The notes: generated from the sequence alone by a model not told the origin. A stretch of 64,000 nt of DNA from Ewingella americana ATCC 33852 (GCF_000735345.1 NZ_JMPJ01000065.1:372001-436000); one strand, 5' to 3'. Positions 51,743-61,577 are shown, counted from the first letter of the stretch. Numbers and translations are program-made.

Positions 51743-53284
51743 TTAATGTGACGCTAATATTTCCGCCATTAACTCTTCGGTACTCACTGGTGAGGTCAGC
51801 GTTCGGGTCAGCGTGCCCTGCTGCAACAGCAGAATTCGGTCGCAAACCAGTGGCAGCTCTTCCACTTCGCTTGAGACAAAGATGATGCTTTTGCCTTCGG
51901 TGGCCAGTTGGCGAACTATCTGATAAATCTGGTTTTTAGCTTCGACATCCACCCCGCGCGTCGGCTCATCGAGCAGTAGCACGCGGCTTTCGGCATAGAC
52001 CCAGCGGCCAATCACCACCTTCTGCTGGTTGCCGCCGGAGAGCGTGCCGATTGGCGTCGTGGTGCTGGCGGCCTTCACCCGCATCCTGGCGATAATGTCC
52101 TGCGTGTATTGGCGAATGTCGGCCCACTGCAAAACGCCCAGTCGGCTGACGCGATGGCGGTTGGTCATCACGGTATTTTCATCCACGCCGAGCAGCGGCA
52201 TGATGCCCGCCTCTTTGCGGTTTTCCGGCGTGTACCCCAATCCGTGGGCCAGCATGCGGGCATAGGTCGGTTTGTGTATCCGTGCACCGTCGATTTCCAC
52301 TTCGCCTTCGCTGTAACTGTCCAGACCCGCCAAGGCTTTGAGCAGTTCTGTTCTGCCGGACCCCAGCAGCCCGGCAATGCCCAGCACTTCGCCTTGCAGC
52401 AGGTCGAAATTGATGTCGTGAAGTTTGGGGGGCAGATTCATCCCGCGAACCGACAACACGGGTTTGCCGCCTTGCGGTTGAGTGACTTGGTTGTCGCGAT
52501 GCCCGCTGTGACCCAGCATCAGCGCGACAATCTCTTCGGTGGAGGCCTCAGCCAAACGGACATTCCCCGCCACTTTACCGTCACGCATAATGGTGGCGCT
52601 GGAGGCCAGTCGGCGGATTTCATTCATTCGGTGACTGACATAGATAACCGCGATGCCGACCTCAGCCATTGCCTGAACGGCGGCGATCACCAGTTCGACT
52701 TCGTTGGAAGCCAGAGAACTGGTGGGCTCGTCGAGGATAACTACCTGCGGATGGCCCTTCATAACGCGGGCGATTTCAACCAGTTGCTTCTGTGCCGGGC
52801 TGAGGTTTTCAACGCGCTGCAGTGGGTCGATATCCACGCCGAGATGCCCAAGGCAGTGCCGCGCTTGTTCCAACATCTTCTTGGCGTCGAGCATGCCGCC
52901 GCTGCGCGGCCACTCGCCGAGATAGAGGTTTTCCGCCACGCTGAGGCCGTCCACCAGACTCAGCTCCTGATACACCGCGCGCACGCCTAGTTCCGCCGCG
53001 CGGCGGGTAAGCTGGGCATCGCTGCCTGAAAGGGTCTGCCCGCCCAGCATCACGGTTCCCCGATCCGGCTTTTCACTGCCGGTAAGCAGGCGAATTAATG
53101 TCGATTTCCCGGCACCGTTTTTCCCCAACAGGGCGCGGATCTCGCCGCGTTTCAGGGTGAAATCCACATTCTCCAGCGCAATAACGCCCGGATACTCTTT
53201 GTAGCCGCCACGGACCGCTGCGACACAATCCTTATCATCGTCAGGCGTGGTCATGGTGTCTGTTGCCATTGCAAGTGCTGACAT
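51743..53284 (-). CDS. Sugar ABC transporter, double ATPase (RbsA/MglA type)
   Basis: A 513-residue protein with two fused nucleotide-binding domains. The first has Walker A G-K-N-G-A-G-K-S-T, an altered signature L-S-P-A-Q-K-Q and Walker B V-I-L-D-E-P-T-S. The second has a degenerate Walker A (G-S-G-R-T-E) and a full signature L-S-G-G-N-Q-Q-K. This asymmetry is normal in MglA/RbsA. It would energise the import system with the permease and the binding protein. The binding-protein gene ends 14 bases upstream. Confidence 0.95.
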   Translation of the reverse strand: MSALAMATDTMTTPDDDKDCVAAVRGGYKEYPGVIALENVDFTLKRGEIRALLGKNGAGKSTLIRLLTGSEKPDRGTVMLGGQTLSGSDAQLTRRAAELGVRAVYQELSLVDGLSVAENLYLGEWPRSGGMLDAKKMLEQARHCLGHLGVDIDPLQRVENLSPAQKQLVEIARVMKGHPQVVILDEPTSSLASNEVELVIAAVQAMAEVGIAVIYVSHRMNEIRRLASSATIMRDGKVAGNVRLAEASTEEIVALMLGHSGHRDNQVTQPQGGKPVLSVRGMNLPPKLHDINFDLLQGEVLGIAGLLGSGRTELLKALAGLDSYSEGEVEIDGARIHKPTYARMLAHGLGYTPENRKEAGIMPLLGVDENTVMTNRHRVSRLGVLQWADIRQYTQDIIARMRVKAASTTTPIGTLSGGNQQKVVIGRWVYAESRVLLLDEPTRGVDVEAKNQIYQIVRQLATEGKSIIFVSSEVEELPLVCDRILLLQQGTLTRTLTSPVSTEELMAEILASH

Positions 53285-53298
53285 AGTCGAACCCCAGA

Positions 53299-54285
53299 TT
53301 AAGGTAAGCCATCCTGATGGGTGTCCAGCCAGCCCTGTCCCTGAGCTGAGGTGGTGTAGAGGTCAATCGGTACTTGAATGACTTTGTCCGCTGGCAGGGT
53401 TTTGTTGATGGCTTGCAGCGTTTTGGCAAACACCTGCTCGCCCATTTTCTTACCTGAGATATCCACGACTGCCTTAAGCACCTGATTTTTATTCAGCTCT
53501 TGGGCGATTTCGGTGGTCATGTCGGAGCCAAACACCACGGTTTTCCCCACGCGATTCTGATTGCGCACGGCCTTCACGGCGCCAAGGCTCGCCCCGCCGG
53601 ATTCACCAAAAATGGCGTCCAAGTCAGGCTGGGAAATCAGCAGTTTTTCACCCACTGAAATGGCTTTGTCGATGGCGGTTCCTTCCTGATTTGCCACGAT
53701 ACTCATGCCCGGCACTCGCTGCTTCAACGCGGCTTCGAAGCCTTTACGGCGCTGGACGCACACTTCGAAGGCTTCGCAGTTAATCACCGCGATTTTCGGC
53801 GCAGTAATTTTGTTAGCGATAAAGTAGTCGGCGGCAGCATCACCCGCTTTGCGGCCAAACTCCACGGGGTCGCCCACCAGATAGGCCGCGACATACTTCT
53901 GCACGCCTTTGTCGCTGATGCAGGTGTTGTAGCAAACCACGGGGATCCCAGCCTCGCTGGCCCGCTGGATAGCCCGGCGGCTGCCCTGCTCAGACACGGC
54001 GGAGAGCACGATGGCGTCGACCTTGCGGGCAATCAGCGTGTCGATGAACGTGCTCTCTTTCGAGATATCGCCCTGCGCGTTGGTTTCAATCAAATTCACT
54101 TTGTCGCCCGAGGCGTTGGCACTTTGCTGCACCCCGGCTTTTACTCCGGCGTAATAGCCTTGGGTATCGAGATAGATGGCCCCGACGGTCAGCGCTTTCG
54201 CCGATTCGGCCTGCGCATGAGTGAGGGTGAATAAACCGGTCAGTAGGGCGGTAGTCAGAGCAATTCTTTTACAGTTGAACGGCAT
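53299..54285 (-). CDS. Periplasmic sugar-binding protein (RbsB/LacI-type fold)
   Basis: A 328-residue binding protein with a signal peptide (charged M-P-F-N-C-K-R, hydrophobic L-T-T-A-L-L-T-G-L-F, cut near A-Q-A at about 24-26). The fold is Peripla_BP_4: V-G-A-I-Y-L-D-T-Q-G-Y-Y, D-A-I-V-L-S-A-V near 90, V-V-C-Y-N-T-C and D-A-I-F-G-E-S-G-G near 220. Two cysteine pairs, C-Y-N-T-C and C-E-A-F-E-V-C, could form disulfides and are unusual for this class. The ligand is unknown. Confidence 0.92.
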   Translation of the reverse strand: MPFNCKRIALTTALLTGLFTLTHAQAESAKALTVGAIYLDTQGYYAGVKAGVQQSANASGDKVNLIETNAQGDISKESTFIDTLIARKVDAIVLSAVSEQGSRRAIQRASEAGIPVVCYNTCISDKGVQKYVAAYLVGDPVEFGRKAGDAAADYFIANKITAPKIAVINCEAFEVCVQRRKGFEAALKQRVPGMSIVANQEGTAIDKAISVGEKLLISQPDLDAIFGESGGASLGAVKAVRNQNRVGKTVVFGSDMTTEIAQELNKNQVLKAVVDISGKKMGEQVFAKTLQAINKTLPADKVIQVPIDLYTTSAQGQGWLDTHQDGLP

Positions 54286-54443
54286 GATTCCTCCGGTATT
54301 CCTGGGTTGGCGTGATGTTCTGGTAAGGTTGGTGGCTAATTTATTGTTTTAGTTGTGAAGTAAATGTTTTCGATGAGTTAACACAGTGGGGATAAAGTAA
54401 ATCATCCCCGCTGTGCAGTTATTCATCACGATCACGGATTAAA

Positions 54444-57400
54444 CTAAACAGCGTTTAGTAAACCCTCCTGTTGCTCAGCAAGGCGTAGGAAAAGCTGTGC
54501 TTTGTTGTTGGCCGGATTGAGTGCCAGCGCCTGTTGCAAACTGCTGGCCGCTGCGCCGTTATCCCTTGCCCCCAACTCGGCTAAGCCTTTGACCAATAAC
54601 AGATGTTCCTTGTGTTGAAGCTGACGATCGCCGTTGAGCACCAGCAGATCCGGCAAGGAGACGGCGAAGAAGTCAGCGCTTACGACATCGCCGCTAGCCT
54701 GTTCGGCCCAGTCGCGCATTTGGCTAAATAGCTGATTAGCCTCGGCTTGCTGATCCAACTGGCGCAATGCCATGCCCTGATAGAACAGATAATCCACCGG
54801 CTGGTCGTTGTAATAACGGCGCTCGCTGATGCCCTTATCGCCCTGCGCGGCGCGCTCGAACCACTGTTTTGCCTGCCCGTGCTGCCCCAGCTGTTTGGCA
54901 GTGACGCCGAGCCAGTAGTAAAGGTCGTTGTCGGTTTGCCCGACCAGCCGCCCTTCGGCAAGGTTCAGCGGATAGGTTTGAGCCGCCAGTAAAATCTCCT
55001 GCGCCTCTGCCGGTTTACCGCTGTTGAGCAACTCAAACGCCCGCAGTTGCGCATTCAACAAGAACTGCCCGGTGACGCGCCCTTCGCCCCCTTCCCACGG
55101 ATGGAACTGGCGTTCTGACAGTAGCGTTGCAGCCTGCTGCAACTTGCCGGTTTGGTGATAAAGCCCCAGCAGCTCGGCCGTCAGGTCATCGCGCTGGGTC
55201 GCCACGTCGAGGTGCTTTTCGAGCAGCGCAAGGCGGGTTTGCGGCGTCGTCGAGGTGAGTTTCTTCAACAAATCCTGCTCGAACAGCAGACGGGCATCGT
55301 GCGGAGCCAGCGCGTAAGCTTTATCGAAATAGCGGGCCGCCGCGTCGGCATCATGGTCGATATTCCACGCGTGGATCCCCAATCCGCGCCATGCATCGGT
55401 GAAGTCTGGCTCAAGCTCAAGGCAGCGCTGCCAGTGGGCAACCGCAGGCTGTAGATTGCCCTTGCTGTAGTGGAAACAGGCCAGCAAGTGGTGAGCAAAG
55501 GCGTCATCGGTGAAGCTGTTAAGTATCTGCACTTCGGCAACGCTGTTCGGGAAGCGAACATTGTCGGGGAAAGCCTGACGGGCCTGACTCACCAGCGACT
55601 GGCGGTTGTGCGGATCAAGACTTGCCTGCACACAGAGCGGCAGAGTTTCGCGACTGTCGATGGACTCCAGCGCCTCAAGCGCCAGCTTTTTCAAGCCGAA
55701 AGAGAGCAGTTGGGTGGCGATATTCAGCGCACTTTCGCCGCGCTGCCCGGTCACCTTGCGCAGAGCGTGGTGTGATTCGCTGTTCGGCTGCTGCTGGTAG
55801 TTGAGGAAATGCAGCAGATAGTGCAGCGGGTAGCGTTGCAACTGCTGCTGGCGATAGCGCCCGGCAGAGGCCGCGTCGCCGCTCAGTTGCAGTAGCAGCG
55901 CTTTTAGGCCAATCAGGCCGTAATGGCTGGCGTGGCTTTCCAGACCCTGATCGCAGAATTGCAGCGCATCGGCAAATTTCCCACGGCGAGTGGCAATGCG
56001 AGCTAAACCAAAGTAGCCGCCGGACTTGGCGTCGCCGCTCCAGATGGCACGGAAAAAGTCCTCGTAGGCGGCATCCAGATCCTCGGTTTGCTCATAAGCA
56101 CAGGCGCGGATCAGGCTGGCGAGGCCGCACTGCGGGTTCTTATTCCAGCGATGAGCGCGGCTCAGGGCATTGTCGGCAAAAGCAATGCTGCTGGCGAAGT
56201 TGGTACGGTTATATTCGCGCGTCGCCAGCGCCAAGTTGCAGCGGTAGTCCAATGGGTCAAGTTCCAGCCCGCGCTGATAGTAGTTTGGCGCGCCGTGGCT
56301 GGCATGGTTGTATTGCTCAAGATGCTGACCAATAAACCAAGCCTCTTCCGCAGTCTGAATTTGGTCAGCGGGCAGTGGCGCTTTAGCCGCTTCCGGCAGC
56401 GGCGTTTCCTTCGGCTGATGCTCAAGATAATGCAGAATTTCGCTGCCGTTTTCCGCCAACAGGCTGATTTTAAGCCGCCCGCTGAACTCCCCTTGTAGGC
56501 TGGCATGCAGCACTTCGCCCGGTTGCAAAGTCACGACTTTATCCACCAGAACCTGCTCATCATTACCTGTGGTGATCAGTACCCGCGCTTGGTTCAGCGG
56601 TGCTACGGCATAGATACCCCACTCCACCTTCTGCCCGTCGCGCTGCAATTTGAGCACGGCTTCGGTATTGGCGTTCTGCACCATGCCCAGCTCGCTGTAG
56701 GGCATGAAATTCTGCACAAAGCACTTCTCTTCGTAGGCATCAAGCCAAGTGAAGTCAGGCTGGTTGTCAGTGAAAACGCCGGTCATCAGCTCGATGTAAG
56801 GGCCGTTGCGGTCGGTAAGATTGCGATCCCAAGCCAGACCGAAGGCGCAGTTGCCCCAAGTCCACTGCTTTTTGCCCGGCGAGACATGGTGGTCCGCAAC
56901 GTGCAGCAAGCCGCCGCGATCGTCATGGCTGTAAGCGCCAACGAAGTCATATTCTGATTTGTCCGCCATGTAGGAGGTCGGCACCGGGATATTTTTGTAG
57001 CGCGAGATGTCCACGCCGCGCGAGTAGTCGACTTTGTAATAGGTGCCGGTGGCAATCGGGAAGGAGGAAACATCGCGCTTGCCGTGGTCAAACACCGCCG
57101 TGACATCCGGCGGGAAAACGCTCTGGTGGTCATCCCCGCCCTTCACCGCCGGGTTGGCCCACCACAGGAAGTGGCGCGGCGTTGGGTTGGCGTTATAAAT
57201 TTTGGCGCTGATTTCCAGTAGCGCTTTGTGCGGATAGAGCGTGAAGCCGGTCATCACCTGTAAGCCGCGCATCGGCTCCACTTCCCCCATCCAGACGGTT
57301 TGCGCGCCGTTTTCATGCTGCTGCAAGGTGAAATCCACTGGCATAAAGGTGGTTGGGCGGTGGTGCTGCGGCCAGTTGAATTCAATTCCGCCGGAGATCC

Positions 57401-57731
57401 ATGGCCCCAGCAGGCCCACTAAGGCCGGTTTAATCACTTCATTGTGGTAGACAAAATCACGCTGCTTAATCTTGTCCCATGCGCGATGTACGCGCCCGCC
57501 AAGCTCGGGTAACAGCATGATTTTTATATAATCATTTTCCAGATAGAGCGCCTGATAGCACTGCATCTGCTTCTCACCCGTCAGTTGGTCAGTCACGCCG
57601 TACGGATAGACGTTGCCCGAAGAGCCTTGGTAGACGCGATGGGCCAAAAACATCGGGTGGGTATCTTGTTTTCCCGTGAGATAAGTCGGTAATTCGACCT
57701 GCTCCTGCCAGACTTTTACATTTCCGCTCAT
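54444..57731 (-). CDS. DUF5107 and tetratricopeptide-repeat protein
   Basis: A 1095-residue protein. The N-terminal ~300 residues form a galactose-mutarotase-like DUF5107 domain (G-G-R-V-H-R-A-W-D-K, W-I-S-G-G-I-E-F-N-W-P, H-F-L-W-W-A-N-P-A). The remainder (about 440-1080) is built of TPR-like helical pairs. No signal peptide. It is the first gene of the sugar operon. Such DUF5107-TPR proteins occur in sugar catabolism clusters; a role in modifying or sensing a glycoside is possible. It may be a carbohydrate-active enzyme, but the active residues are not certain. Confidence 0.85.
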   Translation of the reverse strand: MSGNVKVWQEQVELPTYLTGKQDTHPMFLAHRVYQGSSGNVYPYGVTDQLTGEKQMQCYQALYLENDYIKIMLLPELGGRVHRAWDKIKQRDFVYHNEVIKPALVGLLGPWISGGIEFNWPQHHRPTTFMPVDFTLQQHENGAQTVWMGEVEPMRGLQVMTGFTLYPHKALLEISAKIYNANPTPRHFLWWANPAVKGGDDHQSVFPPDVTAVFDHGKRDVSSFPIATGTYYKVDYSRGVDISRYKNIPVPTSYMADKSEYDFVGAYSHDDRGGLLHVADHHVSPGKKQWTWGNCAFGLAWDRNLTDRNGPYIELMTGVFTDNQPDFTWLDAYEEKCFVQNFMPYSELGMVQNANTEAVLKLQRDGQKVEWGIYAVAPLNQARVLITTGNDEQVLVDKVVTLQPGEVLHASLQGEFSGRLKISLLAENGSEILHYLEHQPKETPLPEAAKAPLPADQIQTAEEAWFIGQHLEQYNHASHGAPNYYQRGLELDPLDYRCNLALATREYNRTNFASSIAFADNALSRAHRWNKNPQCGLASLIRACAYEQTEDLDAAYEDFFRAIWSGDAKSGGYFGLARIATRRGKFADALQFCDQGLESHASHYGLIGLKALLLQLSGDAASAGRYRQQQLQRYPLHYLLHFLNYQQQPNSESHHALRKVTGQRGESALNIATQLLSFGLKKLALEALESIDSRETLPLCVQASLDPHNRQSLVSQARQAFPDNVRFPNSVAEVQILNSFTDDAFAHHLLACFHYSKGNLQPAVAHWQRCLELEPDFTDAWRGLGIHAWNIDHDADAAARYFDKAYALAPHDARLLFEQDLLKKLTSTTPQTRLALLEKHLDVATQRDDLTAELLGLYHQTGKLQQAATLLSERQFHPWEGGEGRVTGQFLLNAQLRAFELLNSGKPAEAQEILLAAQTYPLNLAEGRLVGQTDNDLYYWLGVTAKQLGQHGQAKQWFERAAQGDKGISERRYYNDQPVDYLFYQGMALRQLDQQAEANQLFSQMRDWAEQASGDVVSADFFAVSLPDLLVLNGDRQLQHKEHLLLVKGLAELGARDNGAAASSLQQALALNPANNKAQLFLRLAEQQEGLLNAV

Positions 57732-57751
57732 GCTTTCCTCTCACTAATGAA

Positions 57752-57826
57752 TACTGAAAAATTCAATTTCGTGAGTCTACGCAGCGAAAGCGGCTAATTA
57801 ATGCGCTACGGTCACGCAATTCAGTA
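57752..57826. promoter_or_regulatory. Possible operator halves in the ROK/operon gap
   Basis: TACTGAA (57752-57758) and its inverse TTCAGTA (57820-57826), 61 bases apart, flank the divergent promoters. A GAAAAATTCAATTTC stretch follows the first. They could be repressor sites for the ROK protein, but the evidence is weak. Confidence 0.35.
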
Positions 57827-57841
57827 AGCGGAGTTTAGTGA

Positions 57842-59044
57842 ATGCAACTTAAGGGTCTGAACAATCTGCGGGTCAGGGAATTCAATAAAAAGGTGCTGAT
57901 GACCCTGCTGTATCGTGAGAAAACGGCAAGTAAATCGACGCTGGCGCGATTGTCTAACCTGTCGATTCCGGCGGTCGGCAAAATTCTCAATGAATTGCAG
58001 CAGGAGGGGCGCGTGGTTCACAGCGAGGTGAATCTGCACTCCCGTGGACTGGGTGGTGGCAGCTATCAGGTGGCGGTCGAAGACAGCGATATTCTGTGTA
58101 TGAATGTCTCGCCCTATCGCATTGAAAGTATTCTGGTTGATCGGCTTATCACCGCCAAAAGCGAATTCCGGCTGAGCGAAATCTCAGTGAAAACGCCCAA
58201 TGAGCTACTTAATGAGATAGAACGTCTGTTTCACGACTATCGCAAACAATATCGAGGAAGAAATCTCAGCCTCGCGCTGTCCGTTCACGGGCAGGTGAAT
58301 CCCACCACCGGCGTCTCGCAGAACATGCCACAGGCGCCGTGGGACAGCGCGATAGAGATTAAATATTTGCTGGAAGAGAAGCTAAATACAGAAATTCTGA
58401 TGGATAACGACTGCATCATGCTGGCGCTGGCCGAGAAATGGCAACATACTGAAATTCAGCGTGATTTTTGCGTTATCAATGTAGATTACGGCATTGGCTC
58501 TTCATTCGTTATCAATCAGCAGATTTATCGCGGTAATCTGTTTGGCAGCGGCCAAATCGGCCACACCATTATCGACCCCGACGGCAGCCTCTGCTCTTGC
58601 GGGCGGTATGGCTGTCTGGAGACTATCGCCTCGCTCTCCGCCATGAAGAAAAAGGCCCGCATGCTGCTGAAAAATGGCGCGGCGGCGGCAGATAAATCCG
58701 CCCTGCGCACCCCGACCACTCAGGAAATTATCGAAGGCTACCATCAGGGAGATGAAAACCTGCGCGTGATGGTGTTTTCGGCGGCGCGCGCCTTGGGGCT
58801 GAGCCTGTATAACTTCTTGAATATTCTCAACATCAACCAGATTTACCTTTATGGCCGCAGCTGTGGTTTTGGCGAGGCGTGGCTGAGCACGGTGTTGGAA
58901 CAGAGTGGCTTAAATCCCTTCGATAAGACTGACAGCGTGAAGACTCAGGCGACACATATCGGCCTCGGAACGCTGAGCCGCGAGCAGCAAATCATGGGAA
59001 TTGGTTACTTGTATGTGGAACAAGCGCTAGAAAATCGCGTCTGA
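57842..59044 (+). CDS. ROK-family transcriptional regulator
   Basis: A 400-residue repressor of the NagC/XylR/Mlc type. An N-terminal winged HTH (S-K-S-T-L-A-R-L-S-N-L-S-I-P-A-V-G-K-I-L, about 31-50) is followed by the ROK sugar-kinase-like domain. The zinc site is seen in I-G-H-T and C-S-C-G-R-Y-G-C-L-E. It diverges from the sugar operon, with a 110-bp gap, and likely represses it until a sugar ligand binds. Inverted heptamers TACTGAA (57752-57758) and TTCAGTA (57820-57826) in the gap are possible operator halves. Confidence 0.92.
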   Translation: MQLKGLNNLRVREFNKKVLMTLLYREKTASKSTLARLSNLSIPAVGKILNELQQEGRVVHSEVNLHSRGLGGGSYQVAVEDSDILCMNVSPYRIESILVDRLITAKSEFRLSEISVKTPNELLNEIERLFHDYRKQYRGRNLSLALSVHGQVNPTTGVSQNMPQAPWDSAIEIKYLLEEKLNTEILMDNDCIMLALAEKWQHTEIQRDFCVINVDYGIGSSFVINQQIYRGNLFGSGQIGHTIIDPDGSLCSCGRYGCLETIASLSAMKKKARMLLKNGAAAADKSALRTPTTQEIIEGYHQGDENLRVMVFSAARALGLSLYNFLNILNINQIYLYGRSCGFGEAWLSTVLEQSGLNPFDKTDSVKTQATHIGLGTLSREQQIMGIGYLYVEQALENRV

Positions 59045-59164
59045 ATAGGTGCAGGATGTTAACCGTAATGGCGCATAATTCGGCGATTTACGCGAAGCAT
59101 GGTAAAATCATCGTTCGCTTGCTCGTAAGCGTTCAACCCAGCATCGTACTCAGAGAAACTTCTT

Positions 59165-59674
59165 ATGACCCTGAACAATCCGGATCAACTTCTTTCACAG
59201 GCCGAAAAACTTTGCCAGAAGCGTAATGTGCGTTTAACGCCACAGCGTCTGGAAGTTTTGCGCCTGATGACGCAGCAACCCGGTGCCATTAGTGCTTACG
59301 ATCTGCTGGATTTACTGAGGCTTAGCGAGCCGCAGGCCAAGCCACCGACGGTTTATCGCGCGCTGGATTTCCTGCTCGAACAAGGCTTTATTCACCGCGT
59401 GGAATCTGCCAACAGCTACGTGCTGTGCCATCATTTCGAAGAGCCGAGCCACACCTCTGCGCTGTTCATCTGCGATCGTTGCGGATTGGTCACCGAGAAG
59501 ACTACCGACGGCATTGAAGAGAGATTGGCGAAACTGGCGATTGAATCTGGGTTTGAATTGCGGCATTCCGTGGTGGAAGCGCATGGTTTGTGCGGGGATT
59601 GTAAAGTGGTGGAGCTTTGCGACAGCCATGAACATTGCGAGCATGACCACAGTATTGTGACGAAAAAGCGTTAA
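59165..59674 (+). CDS. zur: Zur, zinc uptake regulator
   Basis: A 169-residue Fur-family repressor that responds to zinc. R-L-T-P-Q-R-L-E-V-L-R-L-M and P-P-T-V-Y-R-A-L-D-F-L-L-E-Q-G-F are shared with E. coli Zur. The cysteine pairs F-I-C-D-R-C-G and H-G-L-C-G-D-C are the structural zinc site, and a His-rich tail E-H-C-E-H-D-H follows. The gene is preceded by the sugar locus instead of dusA. Confidence 0.96.
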   Translation: MTLNNPDQLLSQAEKLCQKRNVRLTPQRLEVLRLMTQQPGAISAYDLLDLLRLSEPQAKPPTVYRALDFLLEQGFIHRVESANSYVLCHHFEEPSHTSALFICDRCGLVTEKTTDGIEERLAKLAIESGFELRHSVVEAHGLCGDCKVVELCDSHEHCEHDHSIVTKKR

Positions 59675-59738
59675 TGCGTTTCATCAGATAATTATTTAAA
59701 TCAGATAAATAGAGCAAAGGCGGTACGTCCTTGTACCA

Positions 59739-59786
59739 TGCATCCTGAAGGCTATCCGGGTAGGAGCAGCGTTTTTTCAGGATGCA
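59739..59786. repeat. 11-bp inverted repeat between zur and yjbJ
   Basis: TGCATCCTGAA (59739-59749) and TTCAGGATGCA (59776-59786) are perfect inverted copies around a 26-base spacer that contains GTTTTTT. A smaller hairpin GGTAC-GTCCTT-GTACC lies just before. The gap separates convergent genes, so it may act as a terminator or be a dispersed palindrome. Confidence 0.6.
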
Positions 59787-59817
59787 ATATCACTGTTACG
59801 CACGGGGAAGTTGCGAT

Positions 59818-60027
59818 TTACCAGTGATACTTGTTATCCGTTTCCCACGCTTTCAGCTCTTTTTCAGCTTCTTCTTTCTTATAACCGTAGCGCTCTTGGA
59901 TCTTGCCGACCAGCTGATCGCGCTTACCTTCTACAACGGTAAGATCATCGTCCGTCAGCTTGCCCCATTTCTCTTTCACTTTGCCTTTGAACTGCTTCCA
60001 GTTACCTTCGGTTTGGTCCTTATTCAT
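59818..60027 (-). CDS. yjbJ: YjbJ, CsbD-family stress protein
   Basis: A 69-residue helical CsbD-like protein of the stationary phase/stress type. It matches E. coli YjbJ in G-N-W-K-Q-F-K-G-K-V-K-E-K-W-G-K-L-T-D-D-D and G-K-R-D-Q-L-V-G-K-I-Q-E-R-Y-G-Y. The ATG at 60027 is taken, with an AGGAGA ribosome site; the TTG two codons earlier is ignored. The function is unknown. Confidence 0.93.
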   Translation of the reverse strand: MNKDQTEGNWKQFKGKVKEKWGKLTDDDLTVVEGKRDQLVGKIQERYGYKKEEAEKELKAWETDNKYHW

Positions 60028-60215
60028 AATCAATTCTCCTACTACCGTGGTTTAGGTTTCTGTGTTTTGTTCAACACACGAAGTGCTTATCACATAAATA
60101 AGAGTAGTAGAGAATTTGGCATTTAGGTCCAATGACAGGCATAAATCACAATATTAGGATTAATCCAAAGTGTTAAATAGCGATAAACTCTAGTGAATTT
60201 ATCAGCTATTTATTT

Positions 60216-61577
60216 TTACTCCGCCTTGGTAAACCAGCGATCCCCTTGCCAATATCTGCGCCACACCCAGCCTAGCGACAAACCTCGCAGCGCGAGGAAC
60301 ACGGCCAAAGCCAACCACAAAGCATGGTTGCCGAGCCACGGCAGAGTGAACAGCGTCAGGGCATAGCCTGCTGCAGCGACGGCCATGCTATTGCGCATCT
60401 CGCGGCCTCGCGTTGCGCCGACAAACATGCCATCCAGCAGATAGCACCAGACGCCAATCAGCGGCAGAACCACCTGCCAACCGAGATATTGGTCAGCCAA
60501 CTGGCGGATGTCAGGTAAAGAGGTCAGCATGCTGACAATCTGCTGCCCGGCCAGACCGTAGAACAGTGCAAACCCCACCGCCACGGCCCCTGCTTGGCGA
60601 CACGCCGCGTGCCATACACGTAACAACTTCTCACGATTACGTTCGCCAAAGGCTTCTCCCGAGTGGGCTTCCACGGCATAGGCGAAGCCATCGAGGGCGA
60701 AAGCGGTGAAGGTCAGCAGGTTCATCAACACGGCGTTTACCGCCACAATATGCCCACCCAGCCGGGCACCGATCACCGTCAAAGAGGCAAAACAGACTTG
60801 TAGCAGCAGCGAACGCAGCATGATGTCACGATTGAGGCTCAGCAAGCGCCGCAGGTTGCCGCGCCACGCCTGTTTGAGCAGGGCCAAATCAATGCCTTTT
60901 TGCGCCATCATCCGCCATACCAGCCACAGCCCTAAGGCCAACGTGACGTACTCTGAGCAGGCAGTAGCAATGGCCGCGCCGCGCACGTTCAGGCCCAGCC
61001 CCATCACCAGCCAGATATCCAGCGCGATATTCAGCACGTTGCCGACTATTAGTAGCAGCACCGGGCCACGCACATACTGGATGCCCAGCAGCCAGCCGAG
61101 GATCACCAGATTCGCCAGAGAAGCCGGCGCGCTCAGCCAGCGTATTTCAATAAACATCCGCGCCTGATCCAGCACGGCCTGACTGCCGCCGACCACCTGA
61201 AAGGCCAGATTCATCAGCGGCGTGCGGAACAGCATGATGAAAATGCCCGCCAGCAGCGCCAACAGGAAAGGCTGCATAAAGGCGCGAGCCAGCAGCAGCT
61301 TATCTTTGGCACCAAATGCCTGAGCCGTCAGGCCGGTGGTGCTCATGCGCAAGAACAGCAACATCATGAACAGGAAGGTGGTGACCATCGCGCCGACGGC
61401 TACGCCGCCGAGATAATCCGCGCTGTCGAGATGACCTATCACGGCGGTATCCACCAAGCCTAAAAGCGGGACGGTGATATTGGAGAAAATCATCGGCAAA
61501 GCCAGTTTCCATAAGGCTTTGTCCTCGCGACTGAGGAAGGTACGGCTCAATGCTTGTCGAAAGGGGTGGTGAGGCAT
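60216..61577 (-). CDS. dinF: DinF, MATE-family efflux transporter
   Basis: A 453-residue, 12-helix MATE transporter. It has the typical V-P-L-L-G-L-V-D-T-A-V-I-G-H-L near residues 38-52 and A-F-A-L-D-G-F-A-Y-A-V-E-A in the second half. E. coli DinF exports oxidative products and is in an SOS operon with lexA. Here lexA is upstream on the same strand, but a 259-bp gap with a terminator separates them. Confidence 0.94.
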   Translation of the reverse strand: MPHHPFRQALSRTFLSREDKALWKLALPMIFSNITVPLLGLVDTAVIGHLDSADYLGGVAVGAMVTTFLFMMLLFLRMSTTGLTAQAFGAKDKLLLARAFMQPFLLALLAGIFIMLFRTPLMNLAFQVVGGSQAVLDQARMFIEIRWLSAPASLANLVILGWLLGIQYVRGPVLLLIVGNVLNIALDIWLVMGLGLNVRGAAIATACSEYVTLALGLWLVWRMMAQKGIDLALLKQAWRGNLRRLLSLNRDIMLRSLLLQVCFASLTVIGARLGGHIVAVNAVLMNLLTFTAFALDGFAYAVEAHSGEAFGERNREKLLRVWHAACRQAGAVAVGFALFYGLAGQQIVSMLTSLPDIRQLADQYLGWQVVLPLIGVWCYLLDGMFVGATRGREMRNSMAVAAAGYALTLFTLPWLGNHALWLALAVFLALRGLSLGWVWRRYWQGDRWFTKAE

